Shown: piece by piece, positions 22,809 through 34,767 of the stretch | How positions within the stretch are numbered: the stretch's first letter is position 1 | How the letters are laid out: each line of letters starts with the position of its first letter | Assembly: GCA_025558075.1 (NCBI GenBank) | Contig: JAHLKF010000026.1 | Span: 124,001 to 188,000 of the forward strand | Source of the DNA: Gaertneriomyces semiglobifer | Lineage: Eukaryota; Chytridiomycota; Chytridiomycetes; Spizellomycetales; Spizellomycetaceae | Direction of reading: 5' to 3' | Length of the DNA stretch: 64,000 nucleotides | Made by a program: the position numbers and the translations under genes | Notes under the pieces: generated by a model | The model's database searches: none | Seen by the model: the letters and a program-made list of their open reading frames with translations, nothing else | Told to the model about the DNA's origin: nothing

Positions 22809-25800
22809 ATGCGGTGTAAATTTGCTCTAGTTGTGTTCGCCTTACTCAACTGGCTGCCACTTGTCTTTGCTTATGCCGATGTCGAGTATTGGGTGGACTG
22901 TGCGGCAACTTCCTCCGGGGACGGAGTAAGCGAGTTGAGCCCGTTTGCGTCGCTTGACGAAGCATTGGACGCTACATCTGACTTTATGGATACCATGGGG
23001 GGAGTTGTGCAAATCAATCTAATGTCACCCGGAGAATACCCGTTACAAAAAGAAGAATACTATTTCTGGGGATTAGGAATTTTCGGGTGGGGAGATGCTC
23101 TTACCATTACGGGTGCACCGACATCATGGGTGGGAGACCAGGGTCCTACCATTGTCCGTGGTGGTCCCGACTCCAAGGTTCAGTTCACCATGGATGGGCT
23201 CGAGGTCACGATGACCAACCTCAAGTTCGGCTTGCCTGCACAATCCGGAGAAGCCAGTGGGACCTTGTTTTATTGGCTTTTCCTTGAATATCACATGTTC
23301 TTGTACAACAATTTCGAGAACGTTACCTTTGAAGGTAGATACCCATGCCTGCTCAGTAGTGTGCGCAATGACATTACATTTACTTGCTTTCCGATGATAG
23401 GCAGATCCAACGCGAATTTCTTGACGAAGGACAATCTGTTAACGATCCAGTTTTACACCGAAGCTTTCGACGACTCAGTTTCACCAAGCACTTTCAACAC
23501 ACTAGATTTCGTCGACTGTACCGTACTACCAGGTGAGGCTGATCAACGTTTAGCATTGGTACATGTGTGCAATACGCTCATTTGCAGCTTAGGTGTCGTG
23601 CTATATCCGAGCCTGCATTACGCGTATACAACGATATCGAACTTACAGCTACAGGGTAAGCTCACGAGGAAACGCTAATTCACGCACTTATCTCATTAAC
23701 TTATTGCCCAACGAAGGTCCCTCCGCGGCTATCGTGAGGGCTGGCTTCGCAGACCTGACCATCAAGGACAGCCAATTCATAAGTAAGTCCTCGTCATCCT
23801 ATCCACGCATGGCCTTCTCAACTCATCACCGCACTGCAATGTAGACCCGTAAGTTCGAATATCGGGACCACACATAATCATGACCACTTACCATAGCGCT
23901 TGCCTACCATCAGCCTCTGTGTGGAGCACGCTTCAGTTGTTATGGTAAGTCCTTCGTATATGGCTGTCGTGTGGCTCGTTCCGCGTGGTTACGGAATGTG
24001 TTCCTTAGCAACGTGGGGGAATCGGGCCGGTCACCATCGAAAACGTACTCTTTGAACGAAACGACGTTTCGGACCCCCTACTCTGGTGCAATAGTATCGT
24101 AACTAGAAGAGCAAGTGAACTCGTTTCATTGAAAGATGTCATCATCAAAGGTACAGTTCGCTACTCTGGGCATCGTTTTCTCATTTTAAACATTTCATTT
24201 TAGACTGGAGCGGAAGCATTTTGGACGCCGATTATGGATTAACTGATCTTAAAAACGTCACCATTTTGAGTAAGTGGGAACGTCTCATCCATTGTTACGT
24301 ACCGCGTGATGACCCTATGTAATTCAGATAGCAGAGCGGATTATCCCAATGAAGCGTATTTGCAGTATGACGCGGACACTTTGCCGAGACAGAAGTATTT
24401 CATAAACATCAACGCCTCGGCCGAAGTGATTATCGAGGGAGGCCAGTTTGAAGACAACATTGGGCGGACCCAAGTTGCAGGAATCTTGGCTATTAGTGAT
24501 TCCGTCCTTTTGAACCAACGCACGGAACCCGGCAATGTCTGGGAACATGAGGCGCATTTTTTCAGTGTGGTTGAAGCGGGACAATTTGACTTAACGGGCA
24601 CTCAGATTAACGCAACAACGAAGTCGTATTCCACTGGGTTACTGCTTTCAAAAGGCACATCAAAGACCATCATGGATGACGTGATTATATCTGGTTATCA
24701 TTGCAAGGATGACTGCATTCATGTGAGCGGTATGGCAGAGTTCAAGGTTGGAAAGAGTACTTTCAATGATATATCTACCGACGGATCCGTTCTCTTCTGT
24801 GAACGTTCAGACATCGACGACAATTGGCCTACTACACGTATATCTGAATCTACATTCACTGGCATTCACAACACTGTGCTGCGAGGTTCGCTGGCTTCGG
24901 TTGAGGTTGAAGAGAGTACGTTTTCAAACTTTCAAGGGTCGTCCTTGCTTGTACCGCAAGACGCGAGCCATTTTACCTTTATGGATTCGTCTTTCTCAAA
25001 TGGCAACACTCCGGGTGATGGCGCTGTGTTGAGCGAATGCCATGGTGTAGTCGAATTCACTAACGTCGATTTCATTGGGAATCACGCGGATGGCCGCGGT
25101 GGTGCACTCGCTGTCAATGTAGCACCAGGCGCATGTGACATTAAGCTCATGAACAGTGTGCTCAGAGAGAACACAGCTCGAGTTGGTGGCGGCATGTTCA
25201 TTGACTGGTTTACCGAATCGCCTGCGGTTCTCATGGAAGACGTCACGTTCGACAGTAATGTCGCTGAACTGTACGGTGGCGGTTTATATACGCTGGCGAT
25301 GAAAAAGATGTTGCCCGCCGACGCTAGCGTCACCTTAATCGGGAATCAGGCGCCTTATCTACCTCAGCGCGGCACGTCAGCTTCAGAATTCGAGCCCTTC
25401 GACACCTGGTCGGAATTGAGGGTGTTATCGGGCGAGCGATTACCTACGTTTGGTATCAAAACTCGGGATGCGTTTGGGCAATATGTTCCGTTTGACCAAG
25501 AGAACCTTGTGATCGTGTCCTTAAGTGTATGGAACGAAGCTGGCACTGCATTGACTACCGATGCAACTTTGTCTGGTCAGATTTTGGAGGTTGTGCAAGA
25601 AGGAACTCGCACTTTCGAAGGTATGGGCACTGTTTTGTCATCATGCGGCAATTTCGTTTCTGCTCACGCAAGATCTTAGGTTTGCGCATTTACGGTAAAA
25701 GTGGGTCTTACTTGATCAAACTTGCGGACGACACCGCCTCTGGGATTTCTGATTTTGAGCCCGTGGTGCTGCCTGTGCGAATTGTCGATTGCACTTCTCC

Positions 25801-28148
25801 AAAGCAAATGCTACCATCGTTCGACACTGGCGAACTCGAGTGCCGCCTTCCTGTGTGTCTCCGTGGTTGTTCTTCACCAGCAGGAGTGTGTGTTGCTGAT
25901 GGTAATTGCACGTGCGTCGACCGTTCATATGAAGGATATGCCTGTCAATTGAAGAAAGGAGCGAATGACAGTCTAACAATGTCCTTTGATGCCGGCAACC
26001 CGGTTTTTGAGAACGCATTGGACACGTTCGATTTCTCGGTTACCAGCAGAGATGCGATGATACAGCATTTGGAGGGTCTGTATGATGGGCAATATGGCGT
26101 TATCTTCCGTGATTTCTGGACGGGTAGTCAGCGGAAGCTGACTCGCCGCAGTGGAGGAGATAGCACGGTTTATTTGAAGTTTTCCTTGGTTGACAAAGTG
26201 GGAAGTTACCTCGACTATCGGCAGCTACAGTCTGCAGTAGGCGTTTTGAAGTCGAAACTTATCTCTCCCGATACGTCTGGCTTGCAAGTGACGACCGGCG
26301 CATTGGCTAATACTGACATTACCGCTGTTGGCTCTATAATCGCAATCATTTGTTGCGCCCTTGGCGTGGTCACTGTGACTGCGTTAGCCGTTTTGCGTTT
26401 CCGTAAAGGAGATGGTCCAGCTGTTCGGGGTACCTCTCGCCATCTTGATTTGTATGTTGCACTGTGCTTTGCTGAACCGATTCGATGGATCTGACCGTTG
26501 TTTATTCAGGCTATTGGCATTTGGCCTGGCGAACTTGTTTGCGTTGCCGATTACAGATACTATGACACCAACGGCTGCCTCTTGCAGGGCACAAATTTGG
26601 ATGATACCGCTTTCGTTTGGGATCATTGTGCCGTGAGTGCTTGATGACGGCTGGTTACTGGTGAACAATTATCCTGACCATTGCCTGACAGAACTCTTGT
26701 GGTGAAATCCTTTGGCCAATTTACTCGCCGTAAGAATAAGATTGCCTTACGGTCCGACATTCCCTTGAGATCGCAAAAGCTTGGTGCCGCTTTCATTGGT
26801 GTCATGCAAGTAATGTACTGGGTATGTGTCATCGGGATGGTGTTCGAATTCGTTCCAAAGCTCATGAATTGTCATATCTCCCCAGGTGCTGGTGATAGTG
26901 TGGCAGGTAATTGAGGCGCCTGCCCCGCAATTGACGTTCTCCAACAACGAACGGTTCTGGACTTGCACGGGCACAACGGAAAAGCAGCTAGGGTTCATTA
27001 TAACTTTCGTTGGAATTACCGGCCTTCTTTTAGTCGCTGCCTGTCGGTTGGCCTATGATACCATCACGGTGGGATGGCCAGTCCCAGCTCTGGAGGACCG
27101 CCTTTTATTCGCCAATTCGGCCAACATGGTTGTACTGGGAGCAGTTGCGACAGGGCTTCTTTTGTCTGGGGTTATGAACGGATCCACCCAGTTTGCAATC
27201 CGTGTTACAGTTGCGCTCGTGGTTGCCAGTTTTCTCACATCATCAATGCTGGTCTACAAAGTGTGGTTGCTCCGCCTCCCCGATAAGACTGAGGATCACC
27301 TTGAACAGAAAATCAGGAGCATGGCATCGGTGGGTTCTCGTTCCTTTGGAGCCGCTGCTTGAGTGGTAACTGACTCAATGGCGTGTTTAGAAAGGACAGA
27401 CCTCCAATATTTACCAAAAGGTGAAATACTTGCCTTGCAAGCCTGAATCTGGAATTGTATGGCGTGCCTCGCAAATTTCGTTACTGCGTCAGTACTTGGA
27501 GATAACGGACATCGATACAATGAAGGTTCGTGATCTCAATAGTTGCATGGTATTATTTGTCTTCTAACTCTGCATATCTGCAGGGCCGTTTCTTTCGCGT
27601 GAGCGATCTCACTGCTACTGCCGATATAGCAAGTAATTGCGTTATAGTGGAGCTACCTGGGGAAGACCCATTGCGTATCCAGCTAGAAGACAACAGAGAG
27701 GTCGAAAGTTGGGTGAGGCGCCTGAATGAATCTCAAGCCAGCCTTGCGAGGGTATGTTCATCTGTTGACTTTACTCCAACGGTGGACGAAAGGTTAATTG
27801 TTCTGAACAGAAGGGCAATCGTATATCGGTGGGGATTCCGGAAGAGGATGGTGGGGAGAAGAAAGAAAATGTTCACGCCGGTGTTGCTAAGGTATGGTCA
27901 TACTTTGATGAACTACTACAGACGACCTAGTTTATTCATTGACATTGTCATCAGTCCAACCGTGTCCCTGCGGTTATTACGGAAGAAGGTGGCCGCACCG
28001 CTGGCGAGAGTCCCGCCACTGGCGAGAATGACATTGTGCAAGAAGTGAGTCCCGCCACTGGCGAGGATGACATTGTGCCAGAAGTGAGTCCCGCCACTGG
28101 CGAGGATGACATTGTGCCAGAAGTGAGTCCCGCCACTGACGAACTGTA
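22809..28148 (+). CDS. Beta-helix ectodomain class C 7TM receptor with PH-like tail, copy 2
   Basis: Multi-exon gene starting at 22809 with a signal peptide (MRCKFALVVFALLNWLPLVFA). The extracellular part has the same plan as copy 1: a beta-helix with repeats such as FTFMDSSFSNG, VEFTNVDFIGNHADGRGG and VLMEDVTFDSNVAELYGGG; an EGF-like cluster (CLRGCSSPAGVCVADGNCTC); a juxtamembrane domain with a basic RKLTRRSGG; and seven membrane segments from about 26310 to 27270. Class C marks are weaker than in copy 1: Cys and Trp before TM3 (CRAQIWMIPLS), loop Cys (FWTCTGTT). After TM7 comes a PH-like domain (KVKYLPCKP to the helix VESWVRRLNES). The last exons are 27811-27891 and 27955-28148 (phase-0 introns), giving an acidic tail with 13-residue repeats. 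The ectodomain introns I could resolve are phase 1. Protein identity to copy 1 is low, so the duplication is old. Confidence 0.85.
28012..28145 (+). repeat. 39-bp tandem repeat in receptor C-tail
   Basis: About three and a half units encode SPATGEDDIVPEV (first unit SPATGENDIVQEV, last truncated SPATDEL) at the C-terminus of the 22809-28148 gene. Unit length is a multiple of three, so the frame is kept. The last two full units are almost identical at DNA level, so expansion was recent. Confidence 0.9.
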
Positions 28149-29569
28149 ATTCATTGCTTCAATTCTTGGGTTCGATCGTTTAAAATTTTTTGGAGCGCTC
28201 CTGCGAGTATAGCAGTTGAAAGGATACCCGTTAAGTAGTCAAGAGCAACTCGGAAGATAGATGGATAACTGCATGTATTGCATAGCCCTTGTGTGATTGA
28301 CTGGAACTTTATTACCCATAGACTCAATATCGTCTGATACTCATTAGGGACCTGTAGACTACTCGTCTGATGCGTTACTGAATACTTGCGTGCTGAGCTC
28401 TGAAGTCCTCTCGCTAGCACTTGGCAGCACCTGCAACTTTACAAAGGCCCCAACTGCGGCGGTAACCAGTCATGCCGGCAGCGCCCAAGCCAGCTGCACC
28501 AGTGGACTGCAACATTACACAGGTGCTACCCGTTGCCATTGTGCCGCCATAGGAGCTCATGAAAGCCTGCTGCCCATGAGGCCGCTGCGACTCCATTGGC
28601 TCCGAAACGAAGCCATGACACGATTCCTAGGGGTGGCCGAGGCCTCCTACCCTTTGGCAATTCCAACGGGCATAGCGATGGAAAGTCTTGGTTCTTGTCT
28701 AGCTTCAACAACATCGTTCCTACGACGACGAAGCTGTGTGGTTACAGCATTACCGGATGTCGTAATACAACTGCGAAGAGCAAGGCCTCATGCTGTTCAA
28801 AAAGCAGTTGACCTCCCACCATCCACTGACAAAGACTGGAGCGCCTTTCAGTTGTTTCGGACAAAGGGAGAACCTAGCGGATACCCTCCTCTAAAATCCA
28901 AAGTAGCCAACTTGCGAGTGCTTTCGGCGTTATCAAGGGCACCGGCAGTTGCGAGTGAGCTATTGCGAACCTCTGAAGGTATCCCTTTCCTCTCGCTCAT
29001 TTCAAGAAGAGGCTGACGAAAGGGGTTCCACAGTCGTTAATGAGTTGACGAAGGTGTTCCAGTGCCCGTGTAATCCTGTCAATAGACCCATCCATAGCGT
29101 TTATGATGCTTGCTCCATTAAAAGTTGACACCGTTTCATGGCGACCTGTTGTTCAAACCACAGTGAGTCAGTCATGAGCGACCACAAGGCAGTGAGAGCA
29201 CATTGTCATCCATCAAGCTGGTCTCAGATAGAACAGTAACCACTGGATCCTGATCCATCCACGTTCAGCGGCAACCATGGCATTGAAATGATGTCCTGTG
29301 TGTTTTGTGAAAGAGTGTTCACTGTTCAGTGCAAGTGTTGCGGGGATGACTCCTGGTCCGCTTCTCGTGTCAAACTTACTCGTGTGATACACCGGCGAAC
29401 GGTTCGACATGAATTCCTTGTGTGGCTCGCAAATGTTGGGCCGCTTTTTTATGTTTTTGAAAGGCATAAAAGGCTTGAGCAGACTGGAGCGTTGATCTGG
29501 ATTTTACATCGGGTGGTTTGACATCAAGACGAGCACCATTTGGTAGACAGAGGATAACTGGTGGCAATC
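28149..29569. other. Intergenic region without a supported gene
   Basis: A 208-codon frame at 28390-29016 (+) and overlapping frames on the minus strand are present, but none shows a domain, signal peptide or splice support. I see no RNA gene. It may hold a decayed gene. Confidence 0.4.
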
Positions 29570-31030
29570 ATGGCGGCAACAAGTGAACCAGAGTCCAAGA
29601 TGAGCACTTTGAAACGGAAAATGTCGACACTACGCAGAAAGCCAACGAAGGCCAATGACAAGGAAGTGGAGAAGCAACCTGACCTGTCTGACGTGGCGGG
29701 AGGCGACTACTTTACAACTAAAGACGGCTCGGATGTTTACTTTAAGATTTGGAAGGTACGCTGCACCTGCAATATGGCCACTCAGACGTGTGTTTGTGTG
29801 TGCCTTGTTAGGGCATCGAGGCACAATTCACATACTAACTTGTGCTCTTTAGCCCACAGTAGACCCGGTAGCCACTGTGCTGGCCATTCACGGGGTTGGT
29901 GAGCATTGCAACCGTTACAATGACATGTTCTCCGCTTTTGCCGCCGACGGCATCGTCGTGCGAGCTTTGGATCTCCGCGGTCACGGTCGCACTCACTGTA
30001 AGAATGTGAATAACGGGAGCATTCAAGGCTACCTGAATGGTTTCAAATCCATTTTCGAGGACCTTCTCCAGCTCAATTCGCTCGTCATCGACGGTTTGCC
30101 AGCAGCTGGAGAACTCCCTACATTTGTCTTTGGCCACAGTATGGGCGGTCTCCTCGCGCTCGCCCTCGTCAACGAGCATGCCGATCGTATCCCGAATTTC
30201 CGTGGTGTAATTGCTCAAGCACCTTGCATCCGCACCACAAGGACTTTCCCTGCCGCCGTGTTGAACCTCATTAAATTTCTCTCTCCACTCGCATACAAGC
30301 TGCAGGCAGCTCCCGGCCCTTTGCGCCCTGAATATATTCTTGATGAGGAATTTCATGAGGGTTTCCTCGGTGATCCTTGGCGGCACAATTTCATGACGCT
30401 GCGGACCTTGCGTGACTTTATTGTCTACGGCAGGAAACTGGAACGGGGTGCAGCAAACTTTACATGGCCTGTTCTTATCTATCACGCCCAAGGAGATGTA
30501 TTGACAGACTGCAATGCCAGTGAAAAGTTTATCAAGGATGCCGCAAGTGCAGATAAGACATTGCGCATCTTTGTGAATGCAAAGCACGAACGTGAGTGCC
30601 GAACCTTTGTTAAATGCGTATACGTCATGTTTAGCTGAGACGCATTTGTTTATCAGTGCATTATTGCTCTTCCATTCGAGCTGAGGTTACCTCGGAATAT
30701 ATTGCCTGGATGCTTAAACGAGCGACCGCAGTACCGCCGACACCACCAAAGACCGCCAGCGAGCCGCCCAAGGACCCCGTTGTTGTGATTTCTGTGAAAT
30801 CCCCTGAAGTCTCTGCTTGTAAGCTCAAGAGCCCTGAAGCGACTGTTGTTGAAGAAGAAACCCCTGCACCAACACCCGAGGAAGAGAAGCACGCTGACCA
30901 ACCGCCGCCGGTGGAAAAGGATGAACAACCACCAATGCCGTTGGAAAAGGATGAGCTACCACCAGCGCCAGTGGAAAAGGAGCCGGCCAGTGAGAGCGAA
31001 CAGACCCCGCCCGCTGTTCCGACAAAGTAA
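29570..31030 (+). CDS. Monoglyceride-lipase-like serine hydrolase with Pro/Glu-rich tail
   Basis: The protein has 432 aa in three exons (29570-29755, 29853-30591, 30657-31030). An alpha/beta hydrolase of the monoglyceride lipase type (yeast Yju3 class), it would cleave monoacylglycerols to glycerol and fatty acid. Visible signatures are HGVGEHCNRYNDM (oxyanion region), DLRGHGRT, the nucleophile motif FGHSMGGLLAL, the acid segment YHAQGDVLTD and the His in KHELHYC. Two features are unusual. The N-terminus has a basic Ser/Thr/Lys-rich extension of about 45 residues (MSTLKRKMSTLRRKP). The C-terminus adds about 100 residues of low-complexity Pro/Glu/Lys sequence (PPVEKDEQPPMPLEKDELPP). Typical members have about 300 aa. 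The start is the ATG of MAATSEPESKM. It is convergent with eIF3e. Confidence 0.9.
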
Positions 31031-31371
31031 AACGCCAATAAGTCAGTGACCAATTCGCGTTATTGCTCATGATATGTAAGAAATGTACCAAAGATGTCGG
31101 ATATCCTGTAGCAGTAATGTAGTAGAGTACAAGTTCGCAGTTCGTAGCAGTAGTAGTATCATAGTGCAGTTAAGAAGTTTCTTTAATTCGCAATTCATAA
31201 GCAACGCAAAGTACCCGTCCATCTACGCGGTCGGCCGCATTCCAACATATGTACAAACCACCTTGCCCCGCTCTTGTTCCTTGTGGTGGCAAATTACTAC
31301 CGATATTGAACCTCTTCATTCACAGTCAACTCTACCATATACACATGTAACAGATCTGGTAGCAATAAAGA
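31031..31371. other. Convergent 3' region between lipase and eIF3e
   Basis: No gene; 3' UTR sequence of both convergent genes is expected here. It contains AGTAGTAGTA-type short repeats near 31148. Confidence 0.5.
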
Positions 31372-32933
31372 TTATTTCACTTCCACCGCGCTGGATTTTG
31401 ATTCGTGGCCCTCGATGTTGCGGTGGTGCTTTCCGCGACCTTTCCGTCTGTTGGCCAGTTCTTGCTCACGCTTCTCAATATTGGATGCAAGTAGGGATGA
31501 TCGGAAGGATAGAGCGCGCGTACGCTCAATGACTTGAGAATAAATGGAGCTTTGTTGTTGACCCATGATAACAGTATTCTGCAGCCAACATGAGGTTGGG
31601 CAACCAAGGCAAAATAATAACGATAACCATGTAAACATACCGTGCTAGAGTCTATTTTGGCGTCCATCCTTGCGTTACGGATTAGGTTCACTATCCACTT
31701 CTCGCCTGCTTCTGCTGACATGTCAAGCTTTTGGCTCACATCGTGAATATCGATGCATTGATGAATACGGCAATATGTTTCGAAGATGAATAATCGACCA
31801 TTCTCCTTGAATTCTTCTTGAAGTGACACCAAGAAGAAGTCATTTGCAATCACCTCGTCACACTCTTTCAGTTTTTGTTGAGCGCCTTCAAAGTCGAAGT
31901 TCACGTTCAAGCACTCCATAAACTCGGTGATGGGATCCCGGTAAACGTTTCCTTCCTGGTGCAGGACCTTGATCAAATCCTTGATGACGTTTCGCCGCTT
32001 CTTGTTGACAACAACAGCTGTGGTAAGGTAACGCAGGACCCACGGGCATGCAGTTTGAATTGTGTTGAGGTACTGAGGTTGGAAAAGAAGGTCCACGATT
32101 CCGTCGCGCCCTTTCGGGTGGTTGAAGAAAACGTAAAGCGACCAGTGGATTAACCACGCTCTTTGCTGCAAGGCTTGCAGATGTGATGCGAAATGACGCT
32201 GCTCAATCATTTCTTTTAGTCTGTTCAAGTCTTCAAATGCGGTCTCCCAGTTCTGTGTAAGGATTTCGGCGGCGAGCTTTCCCCATAATGAACTAACGTT
32301 CAGGTCGTAATCCGTGGACTAAATTCAACAGATACACGGTCAGCGGTCAGCATTGCGAGTTACGACTGCAAGAGCGACCCGGACTGTACCAGAATGCGAA
32401 AGTGGTACAGCATCTCCGCCGCACTAGAATAATTCCCAATATCGTAGTTGAATAGTGCCAGATCGTACAGTGAGTTGAGCATTTCTGGTTGGAACTGCAA
32501 AAGTTCAGTAGTGAGCACGATGCTCCTCCAAATTTGCGAACGCCGCCTGAAAGAAACATACGTTGTGGTTCTCAGTCAAAAATTGGATGTTGGCAAGCTT
32601 GTCTTGCTTCAGTTGCTGAATGACCGTTGGGTCCTGGATTATGTCCATGATAGGCGCACTCTCCTCTGACAGTTGCTGGAACTTTTGCAAGACTTCCCCG
32701 CGCCGCTCTTCGTACCCCGGCTCATTCTGATCTTCCTCTTCTAAGCCATGAATCTCCTTGTATATTTGGTTTGTGTAATCTATCATCTTGGTTTTGGAGA
32801 GAAGGTCATACTTTGCCTGCATCAAGTCATCGTGGGCGTATGTCTCATTGCCCAGAAGAAACTCCAGAAGCGGGGCGACCATATGCCTGTCAAGGTAATG
32901 GCCGATCTTCGTCGTGAGATCGTACTTTGCCAT
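31372..32933 (-). CDS. Translation initiation factor eIF3 subunit e (Int6)
   Basis: Multi-exon gene of roughly 445 aa. It begins [20 protein letters not shown] and continues [11 protein letters not shown], the eIF3e N-terminal domain start. The next exon opens [20 protein letters not shown]. The helical repeats and PCI domain follow ([68 protein letters not shown]). The last exon is [20 protein letters not shown] with a basic, variable C-terminus. The subunit helps assemble eIF3 and recruit mRNA to the 40S ribosome in the cytoplasm. Introns include one at about 32500-32565 (GTATGT donor) and one before the last exon. Presence of eIF3e fits early-diverging fungi; it is missing from Saccharomyces. 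Confidence 0.95.
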
Positions 32934-33544
32934 GATTGCAATCTTTGTTCTTGAGGGGCCGGCCGTCTATGCACCTTTTGCCGCCGAGTAAAACTGCAAA
33001 GATCTGTTTGCATTTCACGGTCTGGTCAAAAGTATTTGTTGGGATGGCAACACGACATTCTACGCGCCTTGACAGAGCCATGAGCACTTGCCATCGCACC
33101 AAACGCAGCTGCGACTGTATATGGGTGTGGACATGTACTTTGTCTCCTACTACGCAGCGGAGGTCCCTATTCCCCTGCTGCTGGGGTGATGTTTGAGGAT
33201 TGACATCAGAGTGCATGGCACTGACTGGCAGTCAATTGCATTTTGCAAAAGAGGAGTCTTGTACATGTAATGTATAGCAATCTGTTAACAGTAGCTGCAG
33301 TCGCTGCACTGGCTGCACCATGGGAATTGTCATATGTCCCATCTCCATTCCATTTGAGGCGGACCATGCATATGTTGCTCAATGTCGCGAATACTGACAG
33401 TTCAAGCCTCCAGAAGGCGTCACCCTCCACGATGAGTCGTTAATAACATGCCAGATGATGACTATGCTAAGCAGTCAGTCTCAGTGACAGGTCCTTTTTA
33501 GCCCTTAGGCTACTGCCATTTGCGAGCCATATGTACCGGCCACT
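32934..33544. other. Divergent promoter region of eIF3e and the membrane protein
   Basis: No gene supported. It serves as the upstream region of both flanking divergent genes. No strong TATA box or repeat was recognised. Confidence 0.5.
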
Positions 33545-34555
33545 ATGCCTCGTTGTTCTCATTGCTGTCAATTCGTATCACTCGTCCTATCTGCGCTCGC
33601 CGTCTGTTCAGTCCTCTCATTGTTCACTCCCCACAAAAACAAGAATCTGAAGATGGAGGCGGCAGGATACTATCCACCTAACAAAGATTCACTCTATGTT
33701 CCTCGCTATCATGTCCACCGCGACTACATGAGAAGTCTATGGATTGTGCCAACAGTACTGTTGGGCTTGTATATGGTGAGAAAAGATGATTGAATGTTGT
33801 TAGATGAACCATCGCTAATTGCCCATCTTTCTTAAGCTCACACTTCTGTCATACTTTGCGGTCACAGTTGCGTTTGAGAGCGTACTCTCGGTAAAGGCCG
33901 CGCTCAAGACTCGCGCTGAGCAGTTGGTCCGTAGCGTCCCAGGTGCCTCGCGTGTTGCCCCGGGATCCCAGACTGAAGAAATTGAGGAGGAGCAAGTTCA
34001 GGTCGTAGCAGGTCCAGGTGGTGAAGAAGAAGAAGCCGGCGATCAAGAAACACCGTCGTCCATTTGGGTACTGTAGCTTCGACTGTTTGGAGAAACTTTG
34101 CTTACCGGCTGACATCTGGTTTTTTGTGGGTGGTTAGCAGCGTCGCTGCGATCGTGCGGCTCGCTCTGCTAGGACCGCATTTACCCTCTCCCTTGTCATT
34201 GCGACCATTGCATCTCTACCTATCGAATATCGCTGCCGCGGAGCTGATTTTCCCACCAACCCCATTCCTCCCTCATGCCACACTTGCCTGACCAATGCAT
34301 CCACTATGGGGATGGCAGTGGTCGGATGGATCTTCATGGCCTTGAGTATTGTGAGTATTAGTCGTGCGAAGCTTCAGGACAACGTTCCACTGATCCTCTT
34401 GACAGGCCTGGGTTGCGCTCGACCTGTTCATGCATCATGTATCTACTGCTGCCATGAACCAGTTGGTTATGACACTGGTGGCTGAACCGCTAGTCGTCAT
34501 CGCCTTTGTCATCTTCATCCGAACTTGGAGGGACCATAAGTCTCAGTCCTGCTGA
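33545..34555 (+). CDS. Small polytopic membrane protein, family unknown
   Basis: Four exons can be joined in phase 0 (33545-33775, 33837-34067, 34138-34350, 34406-34555), giving 274 aa. Four to five hydrophobic segments are visible: SLVLSALAVCSVLSLF near the start, IVPTVLLGLYMLTLLSYFAVTV, TLSLVIATIASLPI, VVGWIFMALSIAWVALDLFM and LVAEPLVVIAFVIFI. Between the second and third is an acidic hydrophilic loop (EEIEEEQVQVV, then EEEEAGDQE). A loop with Cys pairs (YRCRGAD, then CHTCLTN) lies before the fourth segment and may be extracellular with disulphides. The layout recalls tetraspan proteins, but no CCG motif is present. I assign no function. Confidence 0.65.
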
Positions 34556-34767
34556 GGTGTCGAATATCAGTTTACGCAGAGTCCCAACGAATTTTGTGGA
34601 GTTAGTTGATTCATCAATTATAGTCATTCCAGTAGCATCTATGGGGGTATTATTTACACATGATCACAACCATTAACGAATGTACAAAAGTAATATTCCT
34701 ATCATACTCCCACCAGGCTGGGCAGCCTTAATTGTTGCGCACTTCCAGTCGCTCCTACTTAGGAGGG

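Noticed and set aside
28012..28145. Short direct repeats considered as a CRISPR-like array
   Set aside because: Units are contiguous with no unique spacers, in frame within an exon, and the genome is eukaryotic.
28390..29016. 208-codon open frame on the + strand, with overlapping minus-strand frames
   Set aside because: No signal peptide, domain or splice context; both strands are equally open, which suggests composition rather than coding. Left as a possible decayed gene.
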